Source: Lanius collurio (lineage: Eukaryota; Chordata; Aves; Passeriformes; Laniidae). Taken from it: 64,000 bases of DNA. Below the pieces are notes generated by a model. It was not told where the DNA came from. It did no database searches and was given only the letters and a program-made list of their open reading frames with translations. The stretch covers positions 568,763 to 632,762 of the forward strand of contig JACBWW010000085.1 in assembly GCA_020086605.1 (NCBI GenBank). The letters run 5' to 3'. Positions 1 to 11,617 of the stretch are shown piece by piece (the stretch's first letter is position 1; each line of letters begins with the position of its first letter). Position numbers and translations under genes: made by a program.

Positions 1-1620
1 CCCACCAAGAAGTTGGGTTCCTACTGGACTTTTCAGACTGGGGGTCCTGAAAATCCCAATATGAGGACAGTCCCATAGGAGGACCCAAGTTCTACACTTG
101 AGTACCTGAAGCAAGGGAAATTTGGATGCTTTTGGATGAAAGAGCTAATCCTGAAATACAAAGTGGAGAATTTGATGAAGTGTAACAATTCTGTGCAAGA
201 CCAAAACCCACGGACAAAGAGGAGCCAGGGCAGCAGCTCCAGCTGGGGAAAATTGGTTTGAATTAGAAAGAAAAAATGCAGCCATTGTTTTGGTACAAAG
301 ATCTGCCAAAATTTCTTGAAGACCATGTAAATACATCCTTAGACCACAAATATTTTTAATCTATAAAAAGTATCTGTCAGACCAGCTCCAGCTTTTAATG
401 CAGCCCAAATATAGTCTGTGACGTCAATCCCAATCTATTTCTTTCTGAAAAATGTAATATGCAGCAGTTGTTGAGGCTCTTCTAGCAAATACCAGAAGGA
501 GAATTCATGGAGATCTTAAAACCTTAATGAAGAGGGTTCCTTTGTATGCTAAAGACAGGAAACCCTCGCAGAAGCAGGAACATAACAAACATTCCCAAAA
601 TTCAATACAATGCAGAGGTGCCTTCAGCACTCAGCAAAGCTTTGGAAATCCTCCCCCAAAATCAGAATGTTGGGTGGGATTTGCCTGCATTCCTATGGAA
701 AAAATCAAAATGCATAAAATCTTTAACTAATGGCAAAGAAGGGCTGAGTGGGAAGCACTGGAATCCTGGTCCTGGGAAGCAGGGCTGCAAAACCCTCCTT
801 TGGTGAGATTGCAGCTGCCAGGGCTCATCCTGAGCTCAGTGGTGCCCACACCGTGCCTGGTGTGTCCAGGAGAGGAGAGGAGGCTCCAGCTTTCCCAGCT
901 GGTGTCCCCCAAGGGCCGTGTCCCTCTGCCCCACTGCCCTGGGTCACCTCTGCCAGGGGAGCCCTGGCTCTGGTTCCTGCTGGAAACCAGCCCAGCATGG
1001 GCAGCCTTCCCTCGGACACGTCCTGGGAGGGGAGGGCTGGGAGGAGATGGGGACAGGGCCAAATTCCCACTTCCCAGGTGCTCCAGGAGTCCCAGGGTGT
1101 GGGACAAACCTGCCAGGCAGGGCATGGAATGTGGGGTTGGAGCAGCCCCCAGTGAAGTGCAGCTCTTCCCTCCCCTGCACGGGCACTGTCACTCTGATGG
1201 CAGCACCGTGTGGTTTGATTTCTACTGGCTAATTGCTTCTTAACATTGTTATTCACTGAGAATTTCTCTGCTTTGTTCTCGTTTCAATGAAACTGAGACA
1301 ATAAAATGTCAAGAAATACCAAAACAAAAGCAAACCTGCTGTAAATGAAGCATTTAGGTGGCATAGCTGACAGAAGAAAGATGGGGAATGTGCCATTATG
1401 GATTTAGTGTTGCTGTGAAATCACCTTCATTTCAAGTTGTAGTTTCTGTGCTGTTTTCTGTTTGTTTGATTAATATTTTACAAATTCTGACAGAAAATGC
1501 ATCCTGTAAAGTACGAAAAATAACATCCCTGGTAATAAACAGCCGACTGAGGCTCTTCTTCCCTGCTTTTACTGCAACTGAATAAAACAGCACTGACTAA
1601 ACATCAAGAAGGTCTGTTTC
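1..1620. other. Unique sequence, no gene seen
   Basis: The part from 730 to 1240 is GC-rich and gives long overlapping open frames on both strands, a sign of composition rather than coding. No repeat family recognised. Confidence 0.6.
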
Positions 1621-1636
1621 TTTTTTTTTTTTTTTT
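1621..1636. repeat. Poly-T tract ending in CCAG
   Basis: Sixteen T followed by 'ccag'. The sequence has the form of a strong 3' splice acceptor (pyrimidine tract plus AG at 1640), but no open, recognisable exon follows. Confidence 0.85.
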
Positions 1637-2049
1637 CCAGATAAGTTGGATTTATATATGGAAGAGAGTTATTTCTAAATAAATAATCTTTGGTTTTATT
1701 CATAAAGGCTTAGGCAGAGAATGGAAAATAGATTTGAATGATCAGATCTTTCCCCTGCCTGGCTTTGAATGGCTGGAAGCCTGGGGAAGTGTCAGTGTGC
1801 TATAAACAAAACCATGCTCTGTTTCTCCTTCCTGTGCCTCATAAAACAGAAATAGGGATTGCAAACAAAGCAATCTTACAGCCAGCACAGCTCCTGGTGG
1901 CATCAGGGATTTGGGATTTCCTGGGTCACAGAAATTCCTGCTGCCTCCCCTCATGGGGAGTCCCAGATCAGGGGCCTCAACTGGAAATGCAGCTGCAGAG
2001 AGACCCTGATGCAAATTCTCATCTGTCCCCTGATCAGGAATCACAGTGT

Positions 2050-2445
2050 CTATGCCAAATAACAGCCCTAATTATAATTAGATTCAAACTGAACTCCTAA
2101 ATCAGCCTGAGATTCTATTTAACAGTAATCTACTATAATGCAATGGTTAATCATATCTAACCTTAATACCAGCCTAATCCTTCAAATTATTTCAAATTTA
2201 ATTCTAGCCCAGAGGCAATTATCTCTTGAAATTTAAAATTTAAGTCCTTGAGTTTAATCATCCCCATAGATATAACCCTAAAACTTATCTAAACCTACAG
2301 ACACAAAGAAAAACCTAATTGTATATTTTAACCTCCAAAGTAACCCATTTCTAATTAAAGCTCAGTCCTAAACTCGTGGTTATCCTAACCAAGATTAACT
2401 CCAACTGTAATCCCTCATCCTGATCTGCAATTCTCTAAATAAAAG
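2050..2445. other. G-poor, CTAA-rich tract
   Basis: About 400 bp with very little G on the plus strand and recurrent CCTAA, CTAACC and AACCTA motifs. It has no strict period. The composition is strand-asymmetric and unlike either flank. Confidence 0.6.
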
Positions 2446-3430
2446 GAAAACAGCAAAGGAGAAATCCATTTTTTCCCAGCTGGATGTTGCACACAGACAA
2501 GGGAAAGATGTGGAGAGCTCCATGTTGGCTTTGAGGCCCAAAATGTTCATGCCCATCTTGTGCCAGGGAGGGGAGGTGGAGGGGCACTCTGCACAGGCTG
2601 TGGGAGCCAGGCCAGGGCTGGAGCTGCAGAAATATCTTTAGCTGGCAAAACAGGTCTGGTTTTGGAGCTTTTTATAGCTCCTGCAGCTGCAGCTCTTGGA
2701 GGGCTCGTCAGCCCCGGTGATGGTTAATTAGCCTCGCCTGCTCAGTGAGGCCAAAGCCACCAGCAGAGCCTCTGCCTGTCCCCAAGGGTCCCCTCATGTG
2801 CCTCACTCCCTGCCCTGGCCCAGCCAGCCCCTCCAGGGGGGCTCCCAGTGGGATGGGAGCCCATCCCAGCAGGGAATGCACGGCCGGGGTTCCAGCCTGG
2901 CCAGGAGCACTGGAAAGCTGAGAAATTTGGGGTTGGATGCTGATTTTCTGTTGGTTTTGAAGGAGGTAAATTCCAGCCTGCCTGGCTCTCACTTTCCTGA
3001 ACCCACAAGGTACAAATGTTGGGATCATCACCCTCAACAGCTCATTTGGGTCATACCTGGGGTCCTTCCAGTGCATAAATGTGCCACCTTTTGATAAAAC
3101 TCCCTTTTCCCTCTCTCCTGCCTCCCCAGCACGTGGAGGTTGGCAGGGAAGCCCCAGGAGCTGGGCTGGGTCAGGTGGGTCCTGCTGCTCTTCATCCCCT
3201 CCAGAGCTGCTGGGGATGTGACTACAAAGAGAAAAACTGGAGCTGTCATTTGCTGGTGACCTGATTTTTTTGAGAGGGGGAAAAAAAAGATGACATTCTA
3301 CAATTAATGGAAATAATTTTTTTAGCTCCAGGTATAATTTATTTGGCTCGCTCTCATTTCTCATAAGAAGGGAGGATATAGAAAATCTACCCCCAGGCAT
3401 TCTGGGGTTTTATTTAATGCAGTGATTATA
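2446..3430. other. Unique sequence, no gene supported
   Basis: A 230-codon minus-strand frame (2708-3400) crosses here but has no domain, its N-terminal part runs through A/T-rich non-coding-like sequence, and shorter frames overlap it on both strands. Nothing else seen. Confidence 0.5.
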
Positions 3431-3545
3431 AAATCATAGAGTCACAGACTGGTTTGGGTTGGAAGGGACCTTAAAGCTCATCCAGTGCCATGGGCAGGGA
3501 CATCTTCCCCTAGACCAGGCTGCTCCAAGCCCTGGCCTTGGACAC
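3431..3545 (-). mobile_element. CR1 LINE fragment, 3' end
   Basis: Antisense CR1 3' end. It starts with a degenerate octamer tail (atagagtcacag), continues with ggtttgggttggaagggacc and ttaaagctcatccag, and then the palindromic gccatgggcagggaca and 'agaccaggctgctcc' blocks typical of CR1 3' UTRs. It stops near 3545 in unrelated sequence, so it is a strongly 5'-truncated copy. Confidence 0.9.
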
Positions 3546-4068
3546 TTTTGGAGATACAAAAAAGAAAAACTGAGCAAAAATCCATTTGTTTCACAGGCTG
3601 AACTTGCAGATTAAAGTGTGGAGCTCCCAGGAGTGCTGGTGTGCACTGTGCCACCCATGATGTGGTTGAAACCCATGACACATTCACCCAGGTCACAAAT
3701 TTGGCTTTATGTCTCTTCAGGGAACAGACCCTGGGGTTTTCTTGGCCTTCCCATTTCTGTGTTTTTGGGTCCTTGCTTATGTTTTATTTTTCTCTGAAAG
3801 GTTCTTTCTCCATAATGACAATATTTTTATTTAGCAAAAATGAGGGGTCTTATGTAATTCTGTGACTTCTGCAGCTAAAGGTCAAACACTGCAGAAAAAC
3901 ATCAGCCTTGGCAGCAGCTTTTGCTTTTTGAAGCTTTCCAGTTTCCAGCAGTTCGGACACTTCCGTAACAAATGAGTCTAAATAGGGAAAGCTGGCCCAA
4001 GTCCATTTGCTCTTTTTGTCCCTCTGTCCCTCCTCTGGAATTGCTCAAAGCTCTTCCTCTCCCTTGCA

Positions 4069-4165
4069 GGTCCTGGAGTGCTGTATCCAGCTCTGGGGTC
4101 CCCAGCACAGGAAGGACACGGAGCTGTTGGGACAAATCCAGGGGAGATCACGGACATGATCAAAG
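4069..4165 (+). mobile_element. CR1 LINE fragment, distal ORF2 part
   Basis: The text 'gtgctgtatccagctctggg', 'cagcacaggaaggacacgga' and 'gctgttgggacaaatccag' follows the CR1 stretch that encodes the C-terminal part of the reverse-transcriptase protein (in the consensus, a frame reading roughly VQLWGPQHKKDMELLERVQ). The match fades after 'gacatgatcaaag' and no 3' UTR follows, so this is an internal remnant, broken at both ends. Confidence 0.75.
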
Positions 4166-7100
4166 CCAAATGTAACGAATCACAGGAGAATTTCCCTCCC
4201 CGTGGCATCCAGAGGGGTCACACCTACCTGAGGCTTTCCAGGGAGATGGAGGTGGTGTCCCAGAGCAGCCAGGGGTGCCCAGGCACAGCCAGGACCTTAC
4301 GAGGGAGGCTGAGCTGCAGGTGGATGGACACACACGTTGTTCCATCTCCCCTCCTCCCTGGGGTCATTCCTTCAGAGAGAGGCTGTTACCTGTGCTGGGG
4401 TTGATGGCATCTGGGGCCCAGTGCCACAGGGAGGGGCAGGGCTGGCCCTCAGTGCAGGGAACAAAGCTCTTCTTGTGGGTCCCCAAAAGCAGCAGCTGAA
4501 ATGTCACCTGACACTGATCCTGCTTGTCACTGATCGTGTGCTCGGGCTGTCCCAGAGCCCCGAGGTGTCCTCCCAGTGACCTGTCTGCAGCTGCTGGGTG
4601 CATTCCGTGGTGCCTGGATGGGGCTCCCTCAGGCTGTGCCCTCGGGGAAGGATCTGTGGAGCTGGAGCAGGACCCCGCTGCTCCTGTCGGTCAGAGCTGC
4701 TGCACTCTGCCACTTCCACAGCAGCTGCTCCCTCGGCTGCAGAGAGGCAGAGGGGAGGAAAAACCACCAAAAAAATAGAGGTGGAGGGGACAGGAGTGGT
4801 TACAGCCAAACCCCAGGAGCAGGAGCTGCTGAAGATGCTGTGGGATCCCAGGAGTGGAGCTTTGGAGTTCAGGGGAGGAAGGGTGTGGAAGTGACCTGGT
4901 TCCAACATGAAAGAGAAGATGAAATGAGATGTGTGGGTGGTCTGTAGGGTGATTCAGTAACAACCAAGTACTGTTTGACCACTGAGATCCTGGTGTGTAT
5001 CCACCACATGTGGACAGTGGGTCACTGTCACAGCTCTGCAAACACAGCCCTGGGCAGAGGCTCTGCTCCAGGCACTCACAGCACCTCTGAATGACCAGCT
5101 TTGGGAAGGGCCTCTGCAGGGCTCCAGTCCAGCCTCAGGAATTCCAGCACTGCAGCCTTGCACAGACCTTTCCCTGGCCCAGCCTCAAGAGCAGCCACCT
5201 CTCAGCTGACATCCGAGTCCTGGTCCTGCTGAGCTCCCTCCAGAGGTGCTGCACGTTCCATGGGACCAGGCCTGGCCACCCCTGCCCTGCCCTGGCACTT
5301 CCTTGGCCTGCAGGATACACCTGGTAAATTCCTCCCCACACATTATTCTGCCTTTGCCACTGCCCAGCAGCCTGGAAAAGGCCTGGAAGCCTCGTGGCAT
5401 TTTCTTGCTAAGGAATTCTTGGCCAGTGAGTCCTCCCTTGGCTGCCCAGCACAATGGGGGGAAGGGAGGCAGGTGCTGCTTCAGCCTGAAGAGCTGAGCA
5501 ACAGGAAACTCCCACGGGGCTTTCCAGGGTGTGATGCCAGGAAATGGGGCTGCCAGGCACCTGCCTCCTGCCTCCCAGCAGTGGGATCACCCAAAGCTGG
5601 CTCCCTCACTGCCCCCGGGCTCCTGCATCCCTCTCCTGGCTCCTTGCAGCCCCTTTTCACTCACCTCCCACTTCTCTAATGAGGTTCCTGTGAGCTGCTC
5701 TGTGTGGCCACAAACTTCTAGGATTTCTCATAGCTTCATTCCCTCATGCTCAGGGGAAGGGGCCAGCGATGCCCATGAATAATTGGGAAAGATATGGGGC
5801 TGCTTTTCCCTGCTCCTGCTGCTCCCTGCACAGCCTCAGGCAGGATCTTCACTTGGATGCATCTCACAGGCACCTACAGATTAGGTGGATCTTTCTCTGA
5901 AGACAACTGAGCTTTTTGGGCAGGAATTAAGGATTTCTGAAAGGCTGAATGAATAAATATTTGAATTTTGACTTCAGTGTGGTCACGTGTGCTGCACATT
6001 CTGTGTTTGGTGGCTGCTGCAGCTCCCCCAGCCCTCCTGCCACACACGGGTGCTCATCACTGGCAAAGCTTTGGGTCTGTTTAGAGAAACCCTTTTGCTT
6101 TTGGTTTTCTTGCTCCATGTCCTGACTTATGCTCGGCCCACCCCACGTTGTGAAACCCCAGCTCCTGCTGTGTTTGTTTTTGCTCCTCACCCCCTGCATC
6201 CCAACGCTGCCCTGGGAGCTGTGGGGAAGTGCAGGTGCACAGCCCACTCCTCCCAGGCTGGAAACCCTGGGCGTTTTTAGCTCAGCCTTAGCTGTGACCC
6301 AGGAATGTGGGGCAAGAAGTGAACTACAGGGGAGGGAATGAAATCCCAAATCCCTGAACTCCCTGTGGTCTGCAGAGAAAGGTGAGACCTTTCCAGCTGA
6401 ACTGGTTCTGTGAGGACAGGAGTCACAGACCAAGAAAATGAAGAGGAAGAACCCTGCAGGCACTGCAGGGCTCTTTGGCAGCTCTTCTTATGGAGTGCTC
6501 CTAAATCTGTTCCAGTTGATGCTCAAGCTGAGTCGGCCCCAAAGCTGTACTTGCTGTTTGGTGCAGATTCATCTCCAAGACCCACACGTGCTGTGGGGGG
6601 TCTAGGACATAACCCAGTTACCCCTGCAGCATTTTACAGCCTCAGGCATTTTACAAGCCTCTGAATCAGAACCTCAATTCCTAAATGCTTCTGGGAACCC
6701 AGATCTTGGTGTCCCCTCAGTTCCCCCTCAAAGCACCGCTCTCAGGGGGTCAGAGGTGTGGCCTGGCTGGCAGTGCTCTGTCACGGCTGCTGGTGTCTGT
6801 CCTTGGTTCTCACTTGGACCATTTCCTGCCTCCCCTTCCCTGGTCCTCCCCTGGATCACTCCCTGCCTCCCCTTCCCCGATCTCAGGGTCCTCACTGCCA
6901 AGCTGCCCACCCGGCTCTGTCTGGGGCAGAAATATCTGGTGTTTGCCTGACCCAAATCTCCACTTCATGGGGCAGTGGTGGGTGCCAGCTGAGTGCCATT
7001 TGCCCCTCCATTGCCTTGTGCACCCAAATCTGGCCCTTGCCTTTGATTTCCAGACACTGGGATGAGTATTTCTGCCTGAAGTTTCATGTAGGAAATTCTC

Positions 7101-9427
7101 CTGATCTTTGCATTCAACACCAACACCTTCCCCCATGAAATCTCAAGGAAATCCTGTTTGTACCCCAGGTGGGGAATGTGTAAAAGCAGCATTTCTAGTG
7201 TGAGTCACTACCTCAGTGTTTGCTTAATTCTCTCTTTCTGAAGCCCTGATGACACTGATGGCTGGAAGCCCCAGAGGAGAGCTGTGGTACAGGAGAAAAT
7301 AGAAGCTGCAGAACAGAGTGCAGCTTCAATTAGCGGGATCAGAAGGAAAGGACTAAAAGCAGAGGTTGTCATCAGAATATATCAATGCTCTCTCACCTTG
7401 CAGGAAGGACAGGGCCTTGTCCCAAAGGGAAGAGGCAGAAGAGAGTGTCCAGCAGGACAGGAGGAATTGTGCCTGAACCCCACCAGCAACACTTCCATGG
7501 GAACATCTTCCCCTGAGTTCAGAGGCCCAACACCACCAAACCCAGCAGTGCATGGCACAGCTGGGCCTAAGGACCATGACAGTGTCCAGCAGGAGAAGTG
7601 CTCCTGGAATCAGGAATGGCTCCAGTGCAGAAGAGATTCTGGACAACATCCAGGGGCTGGACAAGGTCCAGGGCTGGACTCAGGGCTATAATGAGGATAA
7701 AATTCACCCTGGGGCACAGGCTGAGGATACACAATGTGTGCTCTCAGCCCAGGGAAGGGGCTGCAGCCTCTCAGGCTGTGCTGGCAGGGGCCAGCTGAGC
7801 CCCTGCCCCAGAGCTGCAAAAGGGGCTGAAAGGGAGCCAAGGCTGCATTTTGGCATCTGCTGCCTGGGGCCAGGGGGCTGAATTTGCCATTAATGTTCCA
7901 TGAAATATAAAACAGGAGTCGAGGTAGTCTCTGGACTTCATTAACACTTTGAAAAGCCAAGGGGAATATCACATTTGGCTGCGGGGCCAGCACAAGTCAG
8001 CAGAGACTCTAACATTTCAGTTCCCACTCCAAAAAGCCCAACAGCTTTGTTTCAGTTCTGACTGCCCATTCCAAAATCAACGGAGACAACCAGTTACTGT
8101 GAAAAAAAAGGGCATTGCCAATGAAACCAGCTGAAAAGGTTCATTCTGTTCTCTTTGGGGATATTCACCCTCTTTTGTTTATGCTCAGTCTATGAATTTC
8201 ATGGCAGAAAAGGAACTCCTTGAAACTGATCCTTTCACTTCTCAATGCCCCACATTCACATGGTGTGGGCTGAAGTTCTGGTCTCAGCCTGGGATGGATC
8301 TTGAGCTGATGTGGCCAGACAAGTGTTAATAACAAAATAATTCCACTGCTTTCCCCCAGCAGCTGCACAGCCACAGCCAATTGTGTCTGAACCAGGAAGT
8401 TCCTGAATGGTTCCCAGGAAAATTCCCCTTGCAAACACAACCAGATTCATGCCTAGAACGTGCTTTTCTTGCAGAGGGGATGTGCCACCCCCTGGCAGCA
8501 CTGGGAGCACTGCGATGGACACCATGGGGTGTGGGGGGTCTCCTGCAGACCCCCAAGCACAGAGAGCAGCTGGTTTGTGCTCAGGCCTGGGAAGCCTTCC
8601 CTGCACTATGGCTGAGCTGTGTCCTGCAAATTGGCTCCTGCTGCTCCCACTGCTGGGGAGGGGAAGGAGAGAAGCAAGGGGGGATAAAAGCAAACACACC
8701 TTGAGCAGCTCGGCCTTCCTGAGAGAGGAAACACAAGGCTCACTTGAGAGGGGAGGCCAATTCCAGGCCTAATCATCCTCTGGGTTCATTGTTCAGGCGT
8801 GATGCTGGTGCTGAACTGGGGAATTACAGCTGTGGGTGTGCTGGAAACCCAGCTGGAGACTGGGACTCGTAATTCCCCTCCAGTCCCCACAAACTCTTTG
8901 GTTTGAAACGCTTTGGTTACAGCAGCTGAGAAAACAAAACAAAAACAAAACAAAGCAAACCAAAATGCACTTCACCTCCGTCCTGTGCGGAAGCAGCAGA
9001 GTTCCCTGGCAATGGGAGATCCTTTTGTGAAACTGGTTCTGCAAGGAAGCAAACGGCCCGACTGTGAAGGGGAGCTGTGGGAAGGTTTAGTTTGGACCCG
9101 TCCTCAGCCTGACTCTTGGATTCGAAGAAAAAGGATCCTCTGTAGGTTTGCTGACCGTTTTCCAGGGATCTTTGCTGGGAGCTCCACTGTTCAGCAGCTC
9201 CGGGTGCTGCCCTCTCACGGCAGCGGGAGCGCCCAGGCTGCGCCAGGGCAGGAGGGGCCGGAGCTCGCTGCAGGCTCTCAACAACCAGCTTGGATGCTGG
9301 TGCTGATGCTCTGCCGCTCTGGGACTGGGGATCACCTGGAGGGCATTGCCCAGAGGGGACAAGACTCCTGGAGCTGGGCAGCGGGGTGAGGCTTTCCCAC
9401 CACCCCTGCCCTGGGAGGAGGAATATT
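4166..9427. other. Unique sequence, no gene seen
   Basis: GC-moderate sequence without a recognised repeat or exon. Around 6826-6885 a 17-bp C/T-rich motif (cctgcctccccttccc) occurs twice with a 41-bp period. An A-rich patch with CAAAA units lies at 8930-8966. CpG rises somewhat at 9040-9260. Confidence 0.55.
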
Positions 9428-9515
9428 AGAGGACTAATAGAGGACTAATGGAGGACGAATAGAGGACTGATGGAGGACGAATAGAGGACTGATGGAGGAC
9501 GAATAGAGGACTGAT
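9428..9515. repeat. 11-bp minisatellite, eight units
   Basis: Eight contiguous 11-bp units of the form RGAGGACKRAT with no indels. The first two are identical (agaggactaat); after that ggaggacgaat and agaggactgat alternate three times, making a 22-bp higher-order period. It lies about 250 bp upstream of a CR1 3' end. Open frames on the minus strand across it are a by-product of the repeat. Confidence 0.95.
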
Positions 9516-9761
9516 GCCTCCTGGTGGTCCCAGGCAATCCCACCCGCAGTGTGGGGATGGTCTGTGCACCTTCCACCGCCAGCAAGGGCTCCTAGCGCTG
9601 GGGTGCCTGGGGAAATCCCAGTGGGAACCTGGAAGACGCTTAGGGACCAACTGGGAATGTTCAGCAAGGGGGAGTGCAAGCAAAGGGGCAGGGGGCAAAG
9701 GCTGGGAAATGGGGAAAGGCAGAGCTGGTTCAGGGCTGTGGAGTGCCCAGGCAGGAGCAAC

Positions 9762-10222
9762 AGGAGTGCTGGCGGCAGCTTTGGGCACCACAGGGTAAGG
9801 AGTAAAGCTGTTAGAAAGTGTTCAGAGGGGGGACACAGGGACGGGGAAGGATCTTGAGGGGGCACTGGGATTGTTCAGCTGGAGCAGACTGAGGGCAGAG
9901 CTCCCTGGGGGCTGCAGCTCCTCCCGAGGGCAGCTCCCATCTCTGCTCTGGGCCAGGGACAGCACCCAGGGAGCAGCTGGAGCTGGGCCAGGGCAGGCTC
10001 AGGCTGAGAGCAGGGAAAGGTTCTTCCCCCAGAGGGTGCTGGCACTGCCCAGGCTCCCCAGGGAATGGGCACGGCCCCGAGGCTGCCAGAGCTCCAGGAG
10101 CGTTTGGGCAGCGCTGCCAGGGATGCCCAGGGTGGGGGTGTTGGGGGGTCTGGGCAGGGCTGGGGTTGGACTCAGGGTCCTGGTGGGTCCCTCCCAGCTC
10201 AGGGTGTTCCATGATTCTCTTG
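9762..10222 (+). mobile_element. CR1 LINE, 3' portion, sense orientation
   Basis: Starts in the segment reading 'gctttgggcaccacagg', then 'aagctgttagaaagtgttca', the RT C-terminal region ('gggattgttcagctggagca'), 'ggttcttcccccagagggtg', 'ccaggagcgtttgggcagcg' and the terminal 'gggtccctcccagctcaggg' followed by 'tgttccatgattct', a degenerate CR1 octamer end. The same subfamily recurs in this window at 19.97, 21.17, 26.61 and 37.75 kb. The 3' UTR is G-rich at 10130-10165. Confidence 0.88.
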
Positions 10223-11467
10223 GTTAACATAAACTGGAGCCCACTGGAGAGCTGGTGAAAGCTTCAGCTCTGAAAAGACTCCAGACACAGCTGGGACCAG
10301 GTGAGAAGGGAAGAACCGAACCAGTGTGAACCTGACATGGGACTAATGAAACCCCACAGCCCAGGGCTTGATGAGGGTTGGCAGAATGCCCCTCAGGGCT
10401 CTGCTGTCCCCATCCTGTTTGCCCCCAGAAAGGTGTGGAGGGACTGAGAGCTGTGAGCCCTGACACAGAGACAGTCAGGACAAGGACTTGTCCCTCTGCT
10501 CTGACATCCCCCAGCAGCATTTCAGGTGGGACAGGCCACCAGCACTGTCACCTGGAGATGCACAGGGACAAAACCTGTTCTTTGGGTTAAAAATGCTGTA
10601 AGAAATGGGGGAAACCTGGAGATGGTTCTTGTGGAGTACAAGTGATGCAGTCCATGATGGCAATAGAGGTATGGCTGTGATGCTGCAGAGCACCAGGGCA
10701 GTTGTGTCAATGGCAAAATATTTAACAGCTGGCCCCAGAAATAATGAAATTGTCATTTCTGGTGAGAGACAGTTGTGGAATGAGCAAATCAAGCACAACC
10801 AGGGCCATGTCCAGGCTTTGCCCTTCTGCTTTTCGCAGTGTCACCCCCAGAGGCTCTGGGCTGAGCTGCTGTGTTGGCAATGGGCAGCAGCACTGAGAGC
10901 TTTGTGCTCTGTGCCCCCTCTGCTCCTACAAGGCTTGGGCTAAACCAGGCCCATCTGATACAGGAGATTGAAAAGAATTGAAGGCAAACAAAGAGGAATT
11001 CTAAGCTTTCCTCAGAAACCTATTAAAGTCCCTGTCATTTACTCGGAGCACATGAAATAGCCTTTATTACAGGCATTTTGCTGAGCACAAAAGCCACTTT
11101 CAATAACACAGGAAGGGAAAAATCATTACAAACTTACAAGAATCAAGGACCATCTTGCAGAATCTCTTTGTCATGAAACAAATTATGAAAGGCTATAAAT
11201 AGATGACCATTATTAGAACAAGGAGCTCTCTAACTGGGCTCTCTGCACAGGGAATGAGCTGCTTCCCTCCCAGCTGGGGGGAGCTGAGGCAATCAGCAGG
11301 TACGTCACAGGCTCTCCAGGGAGCAGGAGAAAGCAGAATTGAAGTCCTTGCCTCCTGGTCCTGGAAAACGGGAGAGCATTTGGAGACACAAGTTACTTCA
11401 AAGGCTGTTAAAAATACACAAAATACACACGGGTACTCACCAACCACAGGATGGGCTGAACTTAGTC
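10223..11467. other. Unique sequence between two CR1 copies
   Basis: No gene or repeat recognised. 10980-11220 is AT-rich with no conserved motif that I can name. Confidence 0.55.
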
Positions 11468-11617
11468 AAGGTCACACCCTGGAGGTGGCCAAGGCCAGGT
11501 TGGATGGGGTTGGAGCAACCTGGGATCATGGAAGTTGTCCCTGCCCATGGCAGGGGTAGAATGAGATGAGTTTTAAGGTCCCTTCAACCCAAACCATCCC
11601 AGGATTCTGTGATTCCT
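11468..11617 (+). mobile_element. CR1 LINE fragment, 3' end
   Basis: Sense CR1 3' UTR: 'ggtcacaccctggaggtggc', 'caaggccaggttggatgggg', the hairpin 'ccctgcccatggcagggg', then 'ttttaaggtcccttcaaccc' and a tail reading 'ggattctgtgattcc'. Strongly 5'-truncated, as most CR1 copies are. Confidence 0.9.

Noticed and set aside
1621..1640. Strong-looking 3' splice acceptor (T16 CCAG)
   Set aside because: No recognisable exon follows and poly-T tracts of this kind occur throughout the window.
2708..3400. 230-codon open frame on the minus strand
   Set aside because: No family resemblance; overlapping frames on both strands; the N-terminal part lies in A/T-rich non-coding-like sequence.
9205..9222. Possible CTCF site (minus strand CCGTGAGAGGGCAGC)
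   Set aside because: The 3' half fits, but T at core position four is unusual and the match is weaker than the three sites reported.
9434..9865. Minus-strand frame with a repetitive Ser/Ile-rich C-terminus
   Set aside because: The repetition is the 11-bp minisatellite read in translation.
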